Source: LC029 sp036676475
GTDB taxonomy: Bacteria > Bacillota > Bacilli > Aneurinibacillales > RAOX-1
Assembly: GCA_036676475.1 (NCBI GenBank)
Contig: JAKFCU010000092.1
Coordinates: forward strand, 1-64,000
Direction of reading: 5' to 3'
DNA: 64,000 nucleotides
Shown here: positions 17,395-26,300 of the stretch, one piece after another
Layout: each line of letters opens with the position of its first letter
Numbering within the stretch: position 1 is the first letter of the stretch
Position numbers and translations under genes: made by a program
Notes under the pieces: generated by a model
The model's input: only the letters and a program-made list of their open reading frames with translations
What the model was told of the DNA's origin: nothing
Database searches by the model: none

Positions 17395-17647
17395 CCGCAA
17401 GGGTGAAAGTACCCGAGAAATGATTGAGGAAATCTTGAAAGCAGATGACGAAGCGATGAAGTACAATCTGGAATGAATACTTGACGAGAGTGAAGCCAAG
17501 GTTGAAGCGAAGGGGATAGAAAAAGGTGAGAAGCAAGCCAAGCTCGAAATGGCTCGTGAAATGTTAGCAGATGGAGTAAGTGTTGAGAAAATAACAAAGT
17601 ACACAGGACTTACTGCTGAGGAAATTCGTCATCTAAGACTTCAGTAA
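17395..17647 (+). pseudogene. Rpn-type transposase C-terminal fragment (copy 3)
   Basis: EEILKADDEAMKYNLE, an in-frame TGA, then ILDESEAKVEAKGIEKGEKQ and AREMLADGVSVEKITKYTGL ending TAEEIRHLRLQ. This is the charged linker and C-terminal helical part seen in Rpn/YhgA-type proteins and corresponds to the end of copy 1 (AKYTGLALDTIEKLRQ). The nuclease domain is gone. Confidence 0.7.
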
Positions 17648-17925
17648 ACCCTAATATAACAATCGATAACAGCGAAGCAATAGAGTATGAGAAAGAGGAG
17701 GTGGATTGGCTAACCATTGTTTTTCTTGTTTCAATATTTGAGCAAAGTCTAATTGATAAAACTACTCCTAAAATTGACACAATCTCAGCACATGAACGAT
17801 TATCAGAATTTTCGAATAAAACCTCTAATCAAAGAGGTTGATGAACGATAACGGTGAAGTGCGAAAGCACTTCACCTGACTAGATAGGGTCAGTACCATA
17901 GCCATCAGTTATCGATCATATACTC
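17648..17925. other. Gap with a perfect hairpin
   Basis: No gene seen. GTGAAGTGC-GAAA-GCACTTCAC at 17854-17875 is a perfect 9-base stem with a GNRA tetraloop but lacks a T tract. Confidence 0.5.
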
Positions 17926-18135
17926 TCATTTTTGTTGAGAATATTCTCGTTCAACTTTGTCATGTAGATCCTCTATTATTGCTGTGAGCCATTTCAATAA
18001 ATGAACGAAACGGAATATATGATTTCTCAACCATCTCAGCAATTCTTTGTAGAAGGATTCTATTCTTTTAAACCGTTTTCATGCTTAATACCAAAGTAAG
18101 CAGTTGGTAATGCAACACAAAGCTGATTTATCTTA
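17926..18135 (-). pseudogene. Coding remnant of an unrecognised protein
   Basis: On the minus strand one frame gives INQLCVALPTAYFGIKHENG and, after a frameshift, another gives RIESFYKELLRWLRNHIFRF followed by VHLLKWLTAIIEDLHDKVER and a stop at 17926. The two pieces look like one aromatic- and leucine-rich protein end. I do not recognise the family. It lies directly downstream of motB. Confidence 0.35.
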
Positions 18136-18155
18136 ATGCGGATGATTTCCCCTGA

Positions 18156-18896
18156 CTAAAATATGGAAATCTCTACTCTACGATTTTTAGATCGCCCTGT
18201 TTCAGTATCATTCCTGTCGATTGGCCTCTGTTCCCCAAAACCCACGGCTCTAAATTTTTTAGGGGATAGGTTCTGGTTGCTTAAGAGAACTTCCATAAAG
18301 TTTAGGGCTCTATCGGTACTGAGATTCCAATTGGATTTATATTGGGAATTTCTTATGGGCTGATTATCAGTATGGCCAGCAACCATAATTTCATACTGCT
18401 CATATCCTTCTAACAGTTTTGATAGCGCACCACCCAGTTTTTTAGATTCAGGTTTTATCAATGCACTTCCTGAGTCAAATAAGGCATATTCACGGATTTC
18501 TATCAATAATGTTTCCTTGTTCAAATGAGTAGCTACTTTGGCCGACAATTGGTTTTCAATAATATATTTATCAACTTGAGCCTTTAAGGCTTTTAAATCA
18601 TTTTGTTTAGCTTTGTCTTGCAAGGTTGATTTGTTGGCAACTTCGGTCGATGGTTTCATTGAAGCATCATTCATTGGCGTTATCGGAGCAGGGTTTTCCA
18701 TAACTCCAATACCTCCTGATAATGCCTGATTTAACGCCTCCATCAAAGATTTAAATTTAGTCTGATCGACTTGACTGGAAGCGAATAGAACAATAAATAG
18801 GGCCAACAATAACGTTAGTAAATCCGCATAAGGAATTAACCACGTTTCATCAATATGTTCCTCATGATTATGCTGTCCGCGTCTGCTGCGACTCAT
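18156..18896 (-). CDS. motB: Flagellar stator protein MotB
   Basis: Peptidoglycan-anchored half of the proton-driven stator. After a short basic N-terminus (MSRSRRGQHNHEEHID) comes the single membrane helix TWLIPYADLLTLLLALFIVL with the proton-binding Asp in PYADLL, a plug region, and an OmpA-like peptidoglycan-binding domain (VAGHTDNQPI, WNLSTDRALNFMEVLLS, FRAVGFGEQRPI). 246 residues from the ATG at 18896, which has GTGGGGGTTGCAA upstream; an in-frame ATG at 18917 has a poorer site. It overlaps the end of motA by 29 bases. Confidence 0.95.
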   Translation of the reverse strand: MSRSRRGQHNHEEHIDETWLIPYADLLTLLLALFIVLFASSQVDQTKFKSLMEALNQALSGGIGVMENPAPITPMNDASMKPSTEVANKSTLQDKAKQNDLKALKAQVDKYIIENQLSAKVATHLNKETLLIEIREYALFDSGSALIKPESKKLGGALSKLLEGYEQYEIMVAGHTDNQPIRNSQYKSNWNLSTDRALNFMEVLLSNQNLSPKKFRAVGFGEQRPIDRNDTETGRSKNRRVEISIF

Positions 18897-19683
18897 TTGC
18901 AACCCCCACTGTGCCATTTCTTATAGCATCTCTTTCAGATTCTGATAAGAAAATAAGAAGTTTTTGTTCCATAATAGAGGGTGATATGCCTTTTGGCAAA
19001 GATAGTATACCCTCCGCCATCATAGTTTTTAATTCAATCTCTTCTGCAGATAATCTTTTTAATTTATTTGCCATTGGATGCCAAAGCACATACCCGGAAA
19101 AAATCCCGAAGAGAGTGGCGATAAAAGCAGCAGCAATGGAGTGCCCCAACTTATCGATATCCGATAAGTTTCCTAAAGCAGCCACCAAGCCAACCACTGC
19201 GCCAAGCACCCCTAGTGTCGGCGCATAAGTACCACCCTGACTGAAAAGAGAAGCGCCCACCCGATGCCTCCTTTCCATAGCTTCAATCTCTTCTAAAAGC
19301 ATATCCTTAGCCATATCTTCTTCTATTCCATCAACAATCATCTGTAAACCCAATTGTAAGAATGGATCTTTTACATTTGATACTTTCTCTTCAATTGCCA
19401 ATAAACCTTCTCTGCGCACGGTTTGGGTCAATTCTTTCAAGAAGTTTACCAATTCTGTTTTTGACATTACCTCTTCTTTTTTAAAGAGCTTTTTCAATAA
19501 TTTCGGGAATTTTTTTAAATCACTCATAGGAAACGCTATAAACAAGGCAGCAGCTGTACCGACAAAAATAATCAAGATGGCAGCTGGGTTAAATAGCGCA
19601 CCCAAACTGGCTCCCTTAAGCACCATACCTACTCCGACGGCGAGGAACCCCAATACAAGACCAATAATAGTTGACAATTCCAT
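18868..19683 (-). CDS. motA: Flagellar stator protein MotA
   Basis: Ring-forming half of the stator, converting proton flow to torque. Four membrane segments are visible: STIIGLVLGFLAVGVGMVL, ILIIFVGTAAALFIAFPM, TYAPTLGVLGAVVGLVAALG and IAAAFIATLFGIFSGYVLW, with the conserved Pro in TYAPTLG. The cytoplasmic loop carries the charged residues that meet FliG (IEAMERRHRVGASLF). 271 residues, normal length. ATG preceded by AGGAGTAAGTTTA. Transcribed with motB, divergent from the sigma factor gene. Confidence 0.96.
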   Translation of the reverse strand: MELSTIIGLVLGFLAVGVGMVLKGASLGALFNPAAILIIFVGTAAALFIAFPMSDLKKFPKLLKKLFKKEEVMSKTELVNFLKELTQTVRREGLLAIEEKVSNVKDPFLQLGLQMIVDGIEEDMAKDMLLEEIEAMERRHRVGASLFSQGGTYAPTLGVLGAVVGLVAALGNLSDIDKLGHSIAAAFIATLFGIFSGYVLWHPMANKLKRLSAEEIELKTMMAEGILSLPKGISPSIMEQKLLIFLSESERDAIRNGTVGVANESQQTRTA

Positions 19684-19988
19684 TAAACTTACTCCTATTC
19701 ATCATGGGAATTTTTGGAAATCACGTATTCATACCAAGGAAATTTTAACTCTATTTTTATATTAATCATACAGTAATCTCAACTATTTCTCATCAAAAAA
19801 ATTTAGGCGAAAGATTATATTTTTTTGATGATTTTTAGTGGTAATAAATTTAATGGCCAAATGAGATCTGTTTCTTTGCCAGAAACAAACCGGTTCCGAA
19901 TGTAAAAATACCTCATTCATTGGTTTTGGTGTATAATTTATGAGGAAGTATACCGACTAAGACATACTGCTTGGAAAGGGTGCTAGAC
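19684..19988. other. Divergent intergenic region motA / sigma factor
   Basis: Gene-free. A TATAAT at 19932-19937, 50 bases before the sigma gene start, is a possible -10 element without a good -35. For motA on the minus strand there is no clear sigma-D site. Confidence 0.4.
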
Positions 19989-21281
19989 TTGATCAAACGG
20001 CTATTTGCTAGTTTTATAAATCTAAATACGTATCGTGACTCAGAGAGACTGATCTTAGAGATGTATTATCAGCATGTGTACCAAGTCGCTTACTATATGC
20101 TGCAAGACAGAAATAGGGCTCAAGATATTCTGCTTGATACCTTTAAGAAGGCATTTAAATATATGCATAAGGTTCAAAATGGCGAAAAATTGGGAGAATG
20201 GTTAGCGACTATCGCTACCCGTGCATGCATTGACTATCTTCGTGAAACTAAGATGTACTCAGCTGCGGATGATGTTATAAATCAGGATTTATCTAACCAT
20301 AATGACTATCTATCTACCATCGAGAGTATGGTAGAAGAAAAAGTTTTAAAGAACGGTCTGCAGAAAGAAATAGATAAGCTTAATCCGGACTATAAGCAAG
20401 CTGTGATATTAAGGTATCACCATGATATGGGATACGATGAAATGGCTTATGCTCTTGATATGAATGCAGCTATGGTCGATACGCGGCTCCATCTTGCGAA
20501 ACTAACGTTACTGATGGGATCTTTGGAACAAGCCGATGTAAGGGAGAGAGGGACATTCATCCATGTAAAAGATAAAAAGATGAATTTGGATCGGATGATT
20601 CGAGAGGCCCTAGTTGACAATATGAAGCATTGTCCTTTCCCGCCCCTTTCTGCTTCCGAAGCTTGGGAGCAATTGAAAAACCCTATGAAAATAAAGTGCA
20701 TTCCTTTATTTGAGTTTCTCCTCAACAGAAGGAACCAGGGTATATCCGCTTCGCTATTGTTAATCTTAACGATTGGGCTAATGTGGTCACTGTTCGGTGC
20801 TAATCCTCTCGACTCTTCAACTGACAAAGGGGAAGAAACATTAGCATTACCTGCTGACTACTATGATGTTATTCCAAACACAAAAAAACAAGTTGAACAA
20901 ATGGAACTGAAGGAAGCACTGGAAATAACCGATTTTCCAATTCTAGTACCTCGATCTCTCCCTGAGGAATTTACCATGAGCCAGGTTAAAGTTATAAGGA
21001 AACCACAGGAGAAAAGTACGGAAGTTTATTTAATATATCAAGGCAAAAAAAGATCTTTTATCATTTCTGAACTTGCCATAGGGGAAGAATCCGGCTTTGG
21101 TACCGTAGTGAACCGGAGCAATACAGAGGTACTGGAAATCTTGATTAACGGACAAAAAGCTCATTTGTTCCTGTTTAAAAATGGAATGTCCAGATTAGTC
21201 TGGATGAAAGAAAGTCATTATTTCTCTATAGAAGGCAGGCTGACTCGAGACGAAATTATTTCTATTGCTGAGTCGATCTGA
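19989..21281 (+). CDS. ECF-type sigma factor fused to a membrane anti-sigma-like domain
   Basis: Residues 1-180 form an ECF sigma factor: region 2 (LILEMYYQHVYQVAYYML, NRAQDILLDTFKKAFKYM, WLATIATRACIDYLRE) and region 4 (LNPDYKQAVILRYHHDMGYD, EMAYALDMNAAMVDTRLHLA). A linker follows, then a membrane helix (SASLLLILTIGLMWSLFG, about residues 252-270), then an extracytoplasmic domain (ITDFPILVPRSLPEEF ... EILINGQKAHLFLF ... FSIEGRLTRDEIISIAESI) like DUF4367-type domains at the end of anti-sigma factors. Sigma and anti-sigma parts are thus on one chain of about 430 residues. TTG at 19989 follows GAAAGGGTG; TTG 19971 is an alternative. Signal and target genes are unknown. Confidence 0.8.
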   Translation: MIKRLFASFINLNTYRDSERLILEMYYQHVYQVAYYMLQDRNRAQDILLDTFKKAFKYMHKVQNGEKLGEWLATIATRACIDYLRETKMYSAADDVINQDLSNHNDYLSTIESMVEEKVLKNGLQKEIDKLNPDYKQAVILRYHHDMGYDEMAYALDMNAAMVDTRLHLAKLTLLMGSLEQADVRERGTFIHVKDKKMNLDRMIREALVDNMKHCPFPPLSASEAWEQLKNPMKIKCIPLFEFLLNRRNQGISASLLLILTIGLMWSLFGANPLDSSTDKGEETLALPADYYDVIPNTKKQVEQMELKEALEITDFPILVPRSLPEEFTMSQVKVIRKPQEKSTEVYLIYQGKKRSFIISELAIGEESGFGTVVNRSNTEVLEILINGQKAHLFLFKNGMSRLVWMKESHYFSIEGRLTRDEIISIAESI

Positions 21282-21312
21282 ACCTCTCCTCAATGAATTG
21301 AGGAGAGGTTCA
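21279..21312 (+). terminator. Hairpin after the sigma gene
   Basis: TGAACCTCTCCTCA and TGAGGAGAGGTTCA form a perfect 14-base stem starting at the stop codon. No T run follows, so it may stabilise the message rather than terminate. Confidence 0.55.
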
Positions 21313-21495
21313 GTGAAAAAATAACCTTGAAAGTTTGAAAGTAGGTTTAACCTAGTGTAACCGCTTTTTTGAACTTTCCCTGGGTTTCCACTTTTTCCGC
21401 CAGAAATAATATATTTCATATTGCTGGTAATTGGTATTTCGTATATAGTAAAAATGTACTAGATGAATCCAAAGGACTATTTAAATGGATAACTT

Positions 21496-21584
21496 CGATA
21501 ATGGCAAACCTATCGAAAGATGGGGACGCAAAGCCACGGGTCTAAGGTAAATTACTAAGATAGCCGGGTTACCGAAAACTATCG
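21496..21584 (+). ncRNA. Cyclic di-GMP-I (GEMM-I) riboswitch aptamer
   Basis: Contains GGCAAACC, a GAAA loop, GGGGACGCAAAGCCACGGG, TCTAAGG and AAGATAGCCGGGTTACC, the full class I core; outer P1 pairing is CGATA with TATCG. It differs from the first aptamer mainly in P1 and loop sequences. It leads into a terminator and the HD-GYP gene. Confidence 0.95.
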
Positions 21585-21601
21585 TTATTTTTGGTAATAT
21601 G

Positions 21602-21634
21602 GGCTATTCCTTTTTGGGGAGTAGCCTTTATTTT
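21602..21634 (+). terminator. Riboswitch-controlled terminator
   Basis: GGCTATTCC and GGGAGTAGCC form the stem (one T-G pair) followed by TTTATTTT, about 95 bases before the HD-GYP start. Confidence 0.85.
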
Positions 21635-21727
21635 AAGATAGGAGCTATTATACGACTATATTTATTGGTGCTAGCATTAGATTTCATACTTTTATACAGA
21701 AATAGATTAATGGCAATGAGGGATAAA

Positions 21728-22792
21728 ATGATCTACAAGTATATGGATCAAATCAACCAGGGAGAACATTTAGGAAAGTCGATATATTCTAGTAACGGGC
21801 AAGTCCTTTTGCAAAGGGGTGTACAATTAACCCTAGGAATTATATCGAAGTTAAGGCAAATGGGAATTACCGCTTTATATATTGAGGACAAAAGGTTTGA
21901 TGATGTGGAGCATGAGGAAGTCGTATCCGATACGACAAAACGGGAAGCAGTAAAGACACTTTCTGAGAGTTTTCAGTACATACAATCGGCAAAGAAAGAC
22001 GTTAATATTAATAAAATTGGTAGTGTGACTTCTAAGATTATTGACGACATTTTATATAACAGTAAAGTTTTATTAAATCTGTCTGATATTCGAACAAATG
22101 ACAATGGATTATTCATACATTCGGTGAATGTTTGCATCATGTCAGTTATGGTCGGATTAAAGCTTGGTTTAGCAAGAGATAAACTAATGGAATTAGCTAT
22201 GGGAGCACTCTTGCATGATGTAGGCAAAGTGATAAAGGATGGTCAGTTAGACAAGCCCAAGGCGGAGGGGTATACCAATGATCACACCTGGAATGGATTC
22301 CTGTACTTACGAAAAAGGTACGATATTAGCCTATTGTCATCAACGGTTTGTCTGCAACATCATGAATACATGGATGGATTTGGGTATCCTAGGAAGTTGA
22401 AGGGGAAGGATATTCATCAATACTCAAAAATTGTCGCAGTGACGAATTACTACGACAACATCCTCTCCAATAAGGACAAGAATGAGAAAGTACATCCTTA
22501 TGAAGCAGGGGAAAGAATATTAGGTTTAACCAATACTAGGTTTGATCATGATGTGGTTTGGAACTTTTTAAGGTGCATTGCATTTTATCCTACAGGTAGT
22601 CAGGTTCGCTTGACCAATAGGCTGACAGGGGTTGTAGTCGGTCAGAATTTTGGATTGCCACAACGCCCCATTATTCGGATTTTTGAAATGAATAAACAAG
22701 ACTTCAACGACTTATCCACACAGAAATCTGATATAAAAGAAATTAATCTAGCAGAGGAACCTACATTATTTATTGAGGAAATAATAATGTAG
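21728..22792 (+). CDS. HD-GYP domain c-di-GMP phosphodiesterase
   Basis: Predicted cytoplasmic enzyme hydrolysing c-di-GMP. The N-terminal third is a DUF3391-like lead-in (INQGEHLGKSIYSSNGQVLL). The HD-GYP core has ALLHDVGKV (His163-Asp164), DHTWNGFLYL, HHEYMDGFGYPRKLKG (about residue 211-226) and IVAVTNYYDNILSN, where the usual VADVYDA has Asn in place of the first Asp. The metal ligands I can identify are otherwise present, so activity is likely. 354 residues from the ATG at 21728, which follows TGAGGGATAAA. Because the mRNA carries a c-di-GMP riboswitch, the enzyme that removes the signal is controlled by it. Confidence 0.9.
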   Translation: MIYKYMDQINQGEHLGKSIYSSNGQVLLQRGVQLTLGIISKLRQMGITALYIEDKRFDDVEHEEVVSDTTKREAVKTLSESFQYIQSAKKDVNINKIGSVTSKIIDDILYNSKVLLNLSDIRTNDNGLFIHSVNVCIMSVMVGLKLGLARDKLMELAMGALLHDVGKVIKDGQLDKPKAEGYTNDHTWNGFLYLRKRYDISLLSSTVCLQHHEYMDGFGYPRKLKGKDIHQYSKIVAVTNYYDNILSNKDKNEKVHPYEAGERILGLTNTRFDHDVVWNFLRCIAFYPTGSQVRLTNRLTGVVVGQNFGLPQRPIIRIFEMNKQDFNDLSTQKSDIKEINLAEEPTLFIEEIIM

Positions 22793-22808
22793 CTAAATCC
22801 AAATTTTT

Positions 22809-22848
22809 TAAAAAGCCTCATTGTGCCTTTTACAATGAGGCTTTTTTA
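22809..22848 (+). terminator. Terminator of the HD-GYP gene
   Basis: AAAAGCCTCATTGT and ACAATGAGGCTTTT form a 14-base stem followed by TT; bidirectional in appearance. Confidence 0.9.
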
Positions 22849-22930
22849 GTAAAGCTATTCCAAATGATCAGGAGTTAGATACAAACTGGGGTGTAGTTAC
22901 GATGGGTTATTATATGGTGAGTTAAGACGA

Positions 22931-22966
22931 AGCACCCTCTCAATTAAATGACTAGGGGTGCTTTTG
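22931..22966 (+). terminator. Terminator-like hairpin
   Basis: GCACCCT and AGGGGTGC pair around an AT-rich loop and are followed by TTTT. No gene precedes it in the 22849-22930 gap. Confidence 0.55.
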
Positions 22967-22967
22967 G

Positions 22968-23043
22968 GATAAACAGCTGGGATACCGGAAAGAATGGTTA
23001 TTTTTAGTAATAAGGCTATTCCTCTTTGGGGAGTAGCCTTTAT
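22968..23043 (+). repeat. Duplicated 3' half of the c-di-GMP riboswitch and its terminator
   Basis: Position for position like 21561-21634: ACAGCTGGGATACCGGAAAG here matches ATAGCCGGGTTACCGAAAAC there, and both continue to GGCTATTCC...GGGGAGTAGCC and TTTATTTT. The 5' half with the GACGCAAAGCC core is missing. So this is a partial copy that keeps the terminator but not the sensor, 300 bases before the first SLH gene. Confidence 0.85.
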
Positions 23044-23048
23044 TTTTA

Positions 23049-23103
23049 GAACTGTATTTCCATCTTAGATTATCATCATTAATCTAAGATGGAAATACAG
23101 TTC
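23049..23103. repeat. Perfect 24-base inverted repeat
   Basis: Arms 23049-23072 and 23080-23103 are exactly complementary, with a 7-base loop TCATCAT. No T run follows. It could be a transcript-stabilising hairpin, a regulator or recombination site, or a trace of a small mobile element. Confidence 0.95.
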
Positions 23104-23147
23104 GAGCTGCAATGTAGGAAAAGAATACTATTTTATAGGGATAACAC

Positions 23148-23175
23148 TAAAAAAATGTTATCAAAAAGCCGATAG
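23148..23175 (+). promoter_or_regulatory. Sigma-D-like promoter upstream of the first SLH gene
   Basis: TAAA at 23148-23151, a 16-base spacer, and GCCGATAG at 23168-23175. It matches the sigma-D consensus (TAAA, 14-16, GCCGATAT) with one change and lies 162 bases before the start codon. Confidence 0.6.
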
Positions 23176-23337
23176 AACATATATGTCCAAAATTCCTTGC
23201 TAAGATATCTGGTTTAAGTACTTCTTACGATAATTCATAGGAGTGGATGGAGGTGGCAATGATCTGAGTGATCTGTAAGCTGATTCAATTTAGAATCGTT
23301 ATCTTAATAGAACAATGAATATAAAGAGGTGAAGAAA

Positions 23338-26300
23338 GTGAATCGTTTTTTTTACAAGAATGGTAGAAGTATTTCTTTATGGTTGGCCATTCTATTAGTG
23401 TTTATGAGTTTTCCTTTTTCATTTGTAGCGGGTGCTGCTTCTAATACGAATCCGGTTGAAATTACTGGTTATAATGATGGGGTAGGTACTACGATCACCA
23501 AACCTCTCGTTTACGGAGATCCCGTGATTACATTAGTCGGTACATTTGGTGGAGGAGTAGTAGGAGAGAATTTGCGTTACAAAATCTCGGTGAATAATGG
23601 GACGGCCGAAGATTATCCTACGATCAAACCGACAGTGAATGGAATTACTTTCACTTTTCGGGATATCGCCCTTAAACCGGGAATGAATGCCATTTCTTTC
23701 TATGAAAAAACAGGTAGTATTACAAGGGATGTAGGGAATTTCTATATTGAATATAACAATACTCCTTTGATCAGTGACCTGACGGTTGATGGAGTGACAC
23801 TAGCAGACCCGACATCTGTTAATTTACCGCCTACCTTAATTACCGTTCCTAGCGCTACGCGTTTAACCTTGACACTAGCAGGTCAAGCAAGGAATGCAGA
23901 TAAAATTGAGGTAACCAATAATCGGAAGGCGAATCAGATCTTTACCGCCTTTGTTTCCAAAACCAGCAAATTTTCTCTCAATCTGCCAACGGAATTAGGA
24001 GAAAATGAATTGATGATTAAGGGGTATAGCTCCAATAAAGAAGTGACGCTAATTAAACGTAAAATTTTGGTTACGGCGACCTCTGGTGAAGAGGCTAATC
24101 AGTTCTATAATGTAAGAATTGGTAAAGAATTGGATACAACTACGCAAAAATATGAAAGTAATTATATATCTTTGCTGCCCGATAGTGATCCCATTACCAC
24201 ATATGAAGGAATTACGACGGATAAGATAAGACTTCGAGGATCCGTATTGTTACGAATTAATGAGAATACACAGAAGCTTGAATCTTTTAAAGTTAAAAAT
24301 AAAAATATAGACATCGGTACCATTAGTAATATTGTTGGAACTAAAGATGCTGTTGCCACAGTTGACAATAGTTATTCAGTAGAAGATACTTCCGATCCAA
24401 ACTACAAGCTCTATACGATTAATGTAGATTTAGGAAGTAGTTGGCCCGATAACAGTGATCATGAAATATCCTTAGAATATAACTATAAAACGAACAGCGA
24501 CCCTACGAATCCAACATGGGATCTGCCTAATACGGGGAAAATTTCAAATGTCTTTAAATTCAAATTTGCAGATAGCACAAAGCCGAGATTTGTTGATGTT
24601 CAATATAAGTCTACGGGTCAATCCTTGTCTTTCGTAAATTCCAATTCGGTAAGCTCTTCTCCGTTAGAACTTCAGTTCGTAACAAAAGCCATGCAGAATA
24701 AACTGGAGTCAGATTTTGAGGTAAGGCTAAACGATGTGAAGTTAGACCCTAGCGACTACGATATAGATGATCGTTCTGCCGGGTCCGATCTATATGATTT
24801 TACCTTGAGAAAATTACCAACAGGTGTAAATAAGGTTACTATTATTTATCTTGCTGATCCGCTTGATCCTTTTGATGATAAGAAAACCGAATTTAAGATC
24901 GATGTCCAAGTTGCTCCGTATGTACAGTTAATCTATACGGATTCAGCTGGCAGTAAAGTTTTCTATGATGGGTATCAATCTTTATCTGAAACGTTGCCTG
25001 CCCTAAGTGGTAAGATTTATAATTATTTTCTTACAGGGAATCCGAAGGATAATAATGGCGATGGTACACCAGACGCCAAAGAAGCAACTAATGTTATTGT
25101 CAAGCTTAATGGCACTGAGATTAAACAGAATGAATATTTTAAATTCGGGATCGCCCCAACGGGGAATGTTGAGAGCTTTACTTTGTCTCCCGGTAATCCT
25201 GATACGCCAGCAAATGGGGCCGTAACGACGGATGGTAATGCGATCGCTTTAAAGAGAGGCATCAACATCTTAGAGATCAGTTTAATTGATCAGCCAAATG
25301 TAAAATTTACCTATAATATCTCTTACATCTCAGCAAAAACGCCCAAAATTAGTGATGTCAAACTAAAAATTGTGCAAAATGACAAAAAAATTTCGCTTTC
25401 TCAAAAATCCGGTGAAACAAATTATAAAACGGATGCTTCCTTCTTAAGTGAATTTAATTTCACGGTCGAGGATGCGAATAAAGTTCATGTGGAGAAAAAC
25501 GGAAAGGTCATCAATGTTTATGAGTACATTGATCCAGACCTGAATGACTCGGATCCGACGAAAAAGTGGACACCAAACAAAGGAAATACTGAGTATAAAA
25601 AATCCGTAGAAGACGCAACGGCTAATAAAAGCGTCTTAACGGGATATTTCGAGAATACCAACTTTACAACGAATTCAACGACAACAACAAAAGTAGATTT
25701 CACAGCTGAAATGACCACCCGCCAAAACGGGAATCTCTTAGCAGAGTTAGACAATGAAGCACCCAAAATTGAACAATTCCCGTTAACGCTAAAAAAGGAA
25801 ATAGAGACCCTCTATACGATCGTTGCGACAGATGAACAAGGGTCTATCACCCGTTTGGATGTGCCTATTCTGCGCAATTACCAGGCTTGGGAAGTCGTTT
25901 ATCCCATCAAGTTAGAGAAAGACCCTTATATTATTGTGAATAGCAACTCCACTCCGCTTCGCATTTTTGCGGAAAAGGCAGACAAAGTGATTATCGGTAA
26001 GGAGGAAGCTGTTACCTTTAATACAACTGAACCGGATTTTGACTATAACGATGATTTAGGGCGTTCGATTCCCAAAACTTACTATATTTTTGAATTGACT
26101 GTTGCACTCAAACCAGGCTTGAATAAAATCAAGTATACGGTTGTGAACGGGGATAATAAATTCGCTGATGAAGTACAAATTTATAATGCTTCCTCATCTG
26201 TAGGTGGTGCGGAATACCGGGATATACTCGGGAAGAAGATCAAGTTCTCGCCTTTTGATAAAAAAGTAGAATTAAGCTTTCCAAAGGGAACTGTTTTGTT

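Noticed and set aside
23049..23103. Calling the 24-base palindrome a terminator
   Set aside because: No T tract follows on either strand, and a terminator already lies just upstream.
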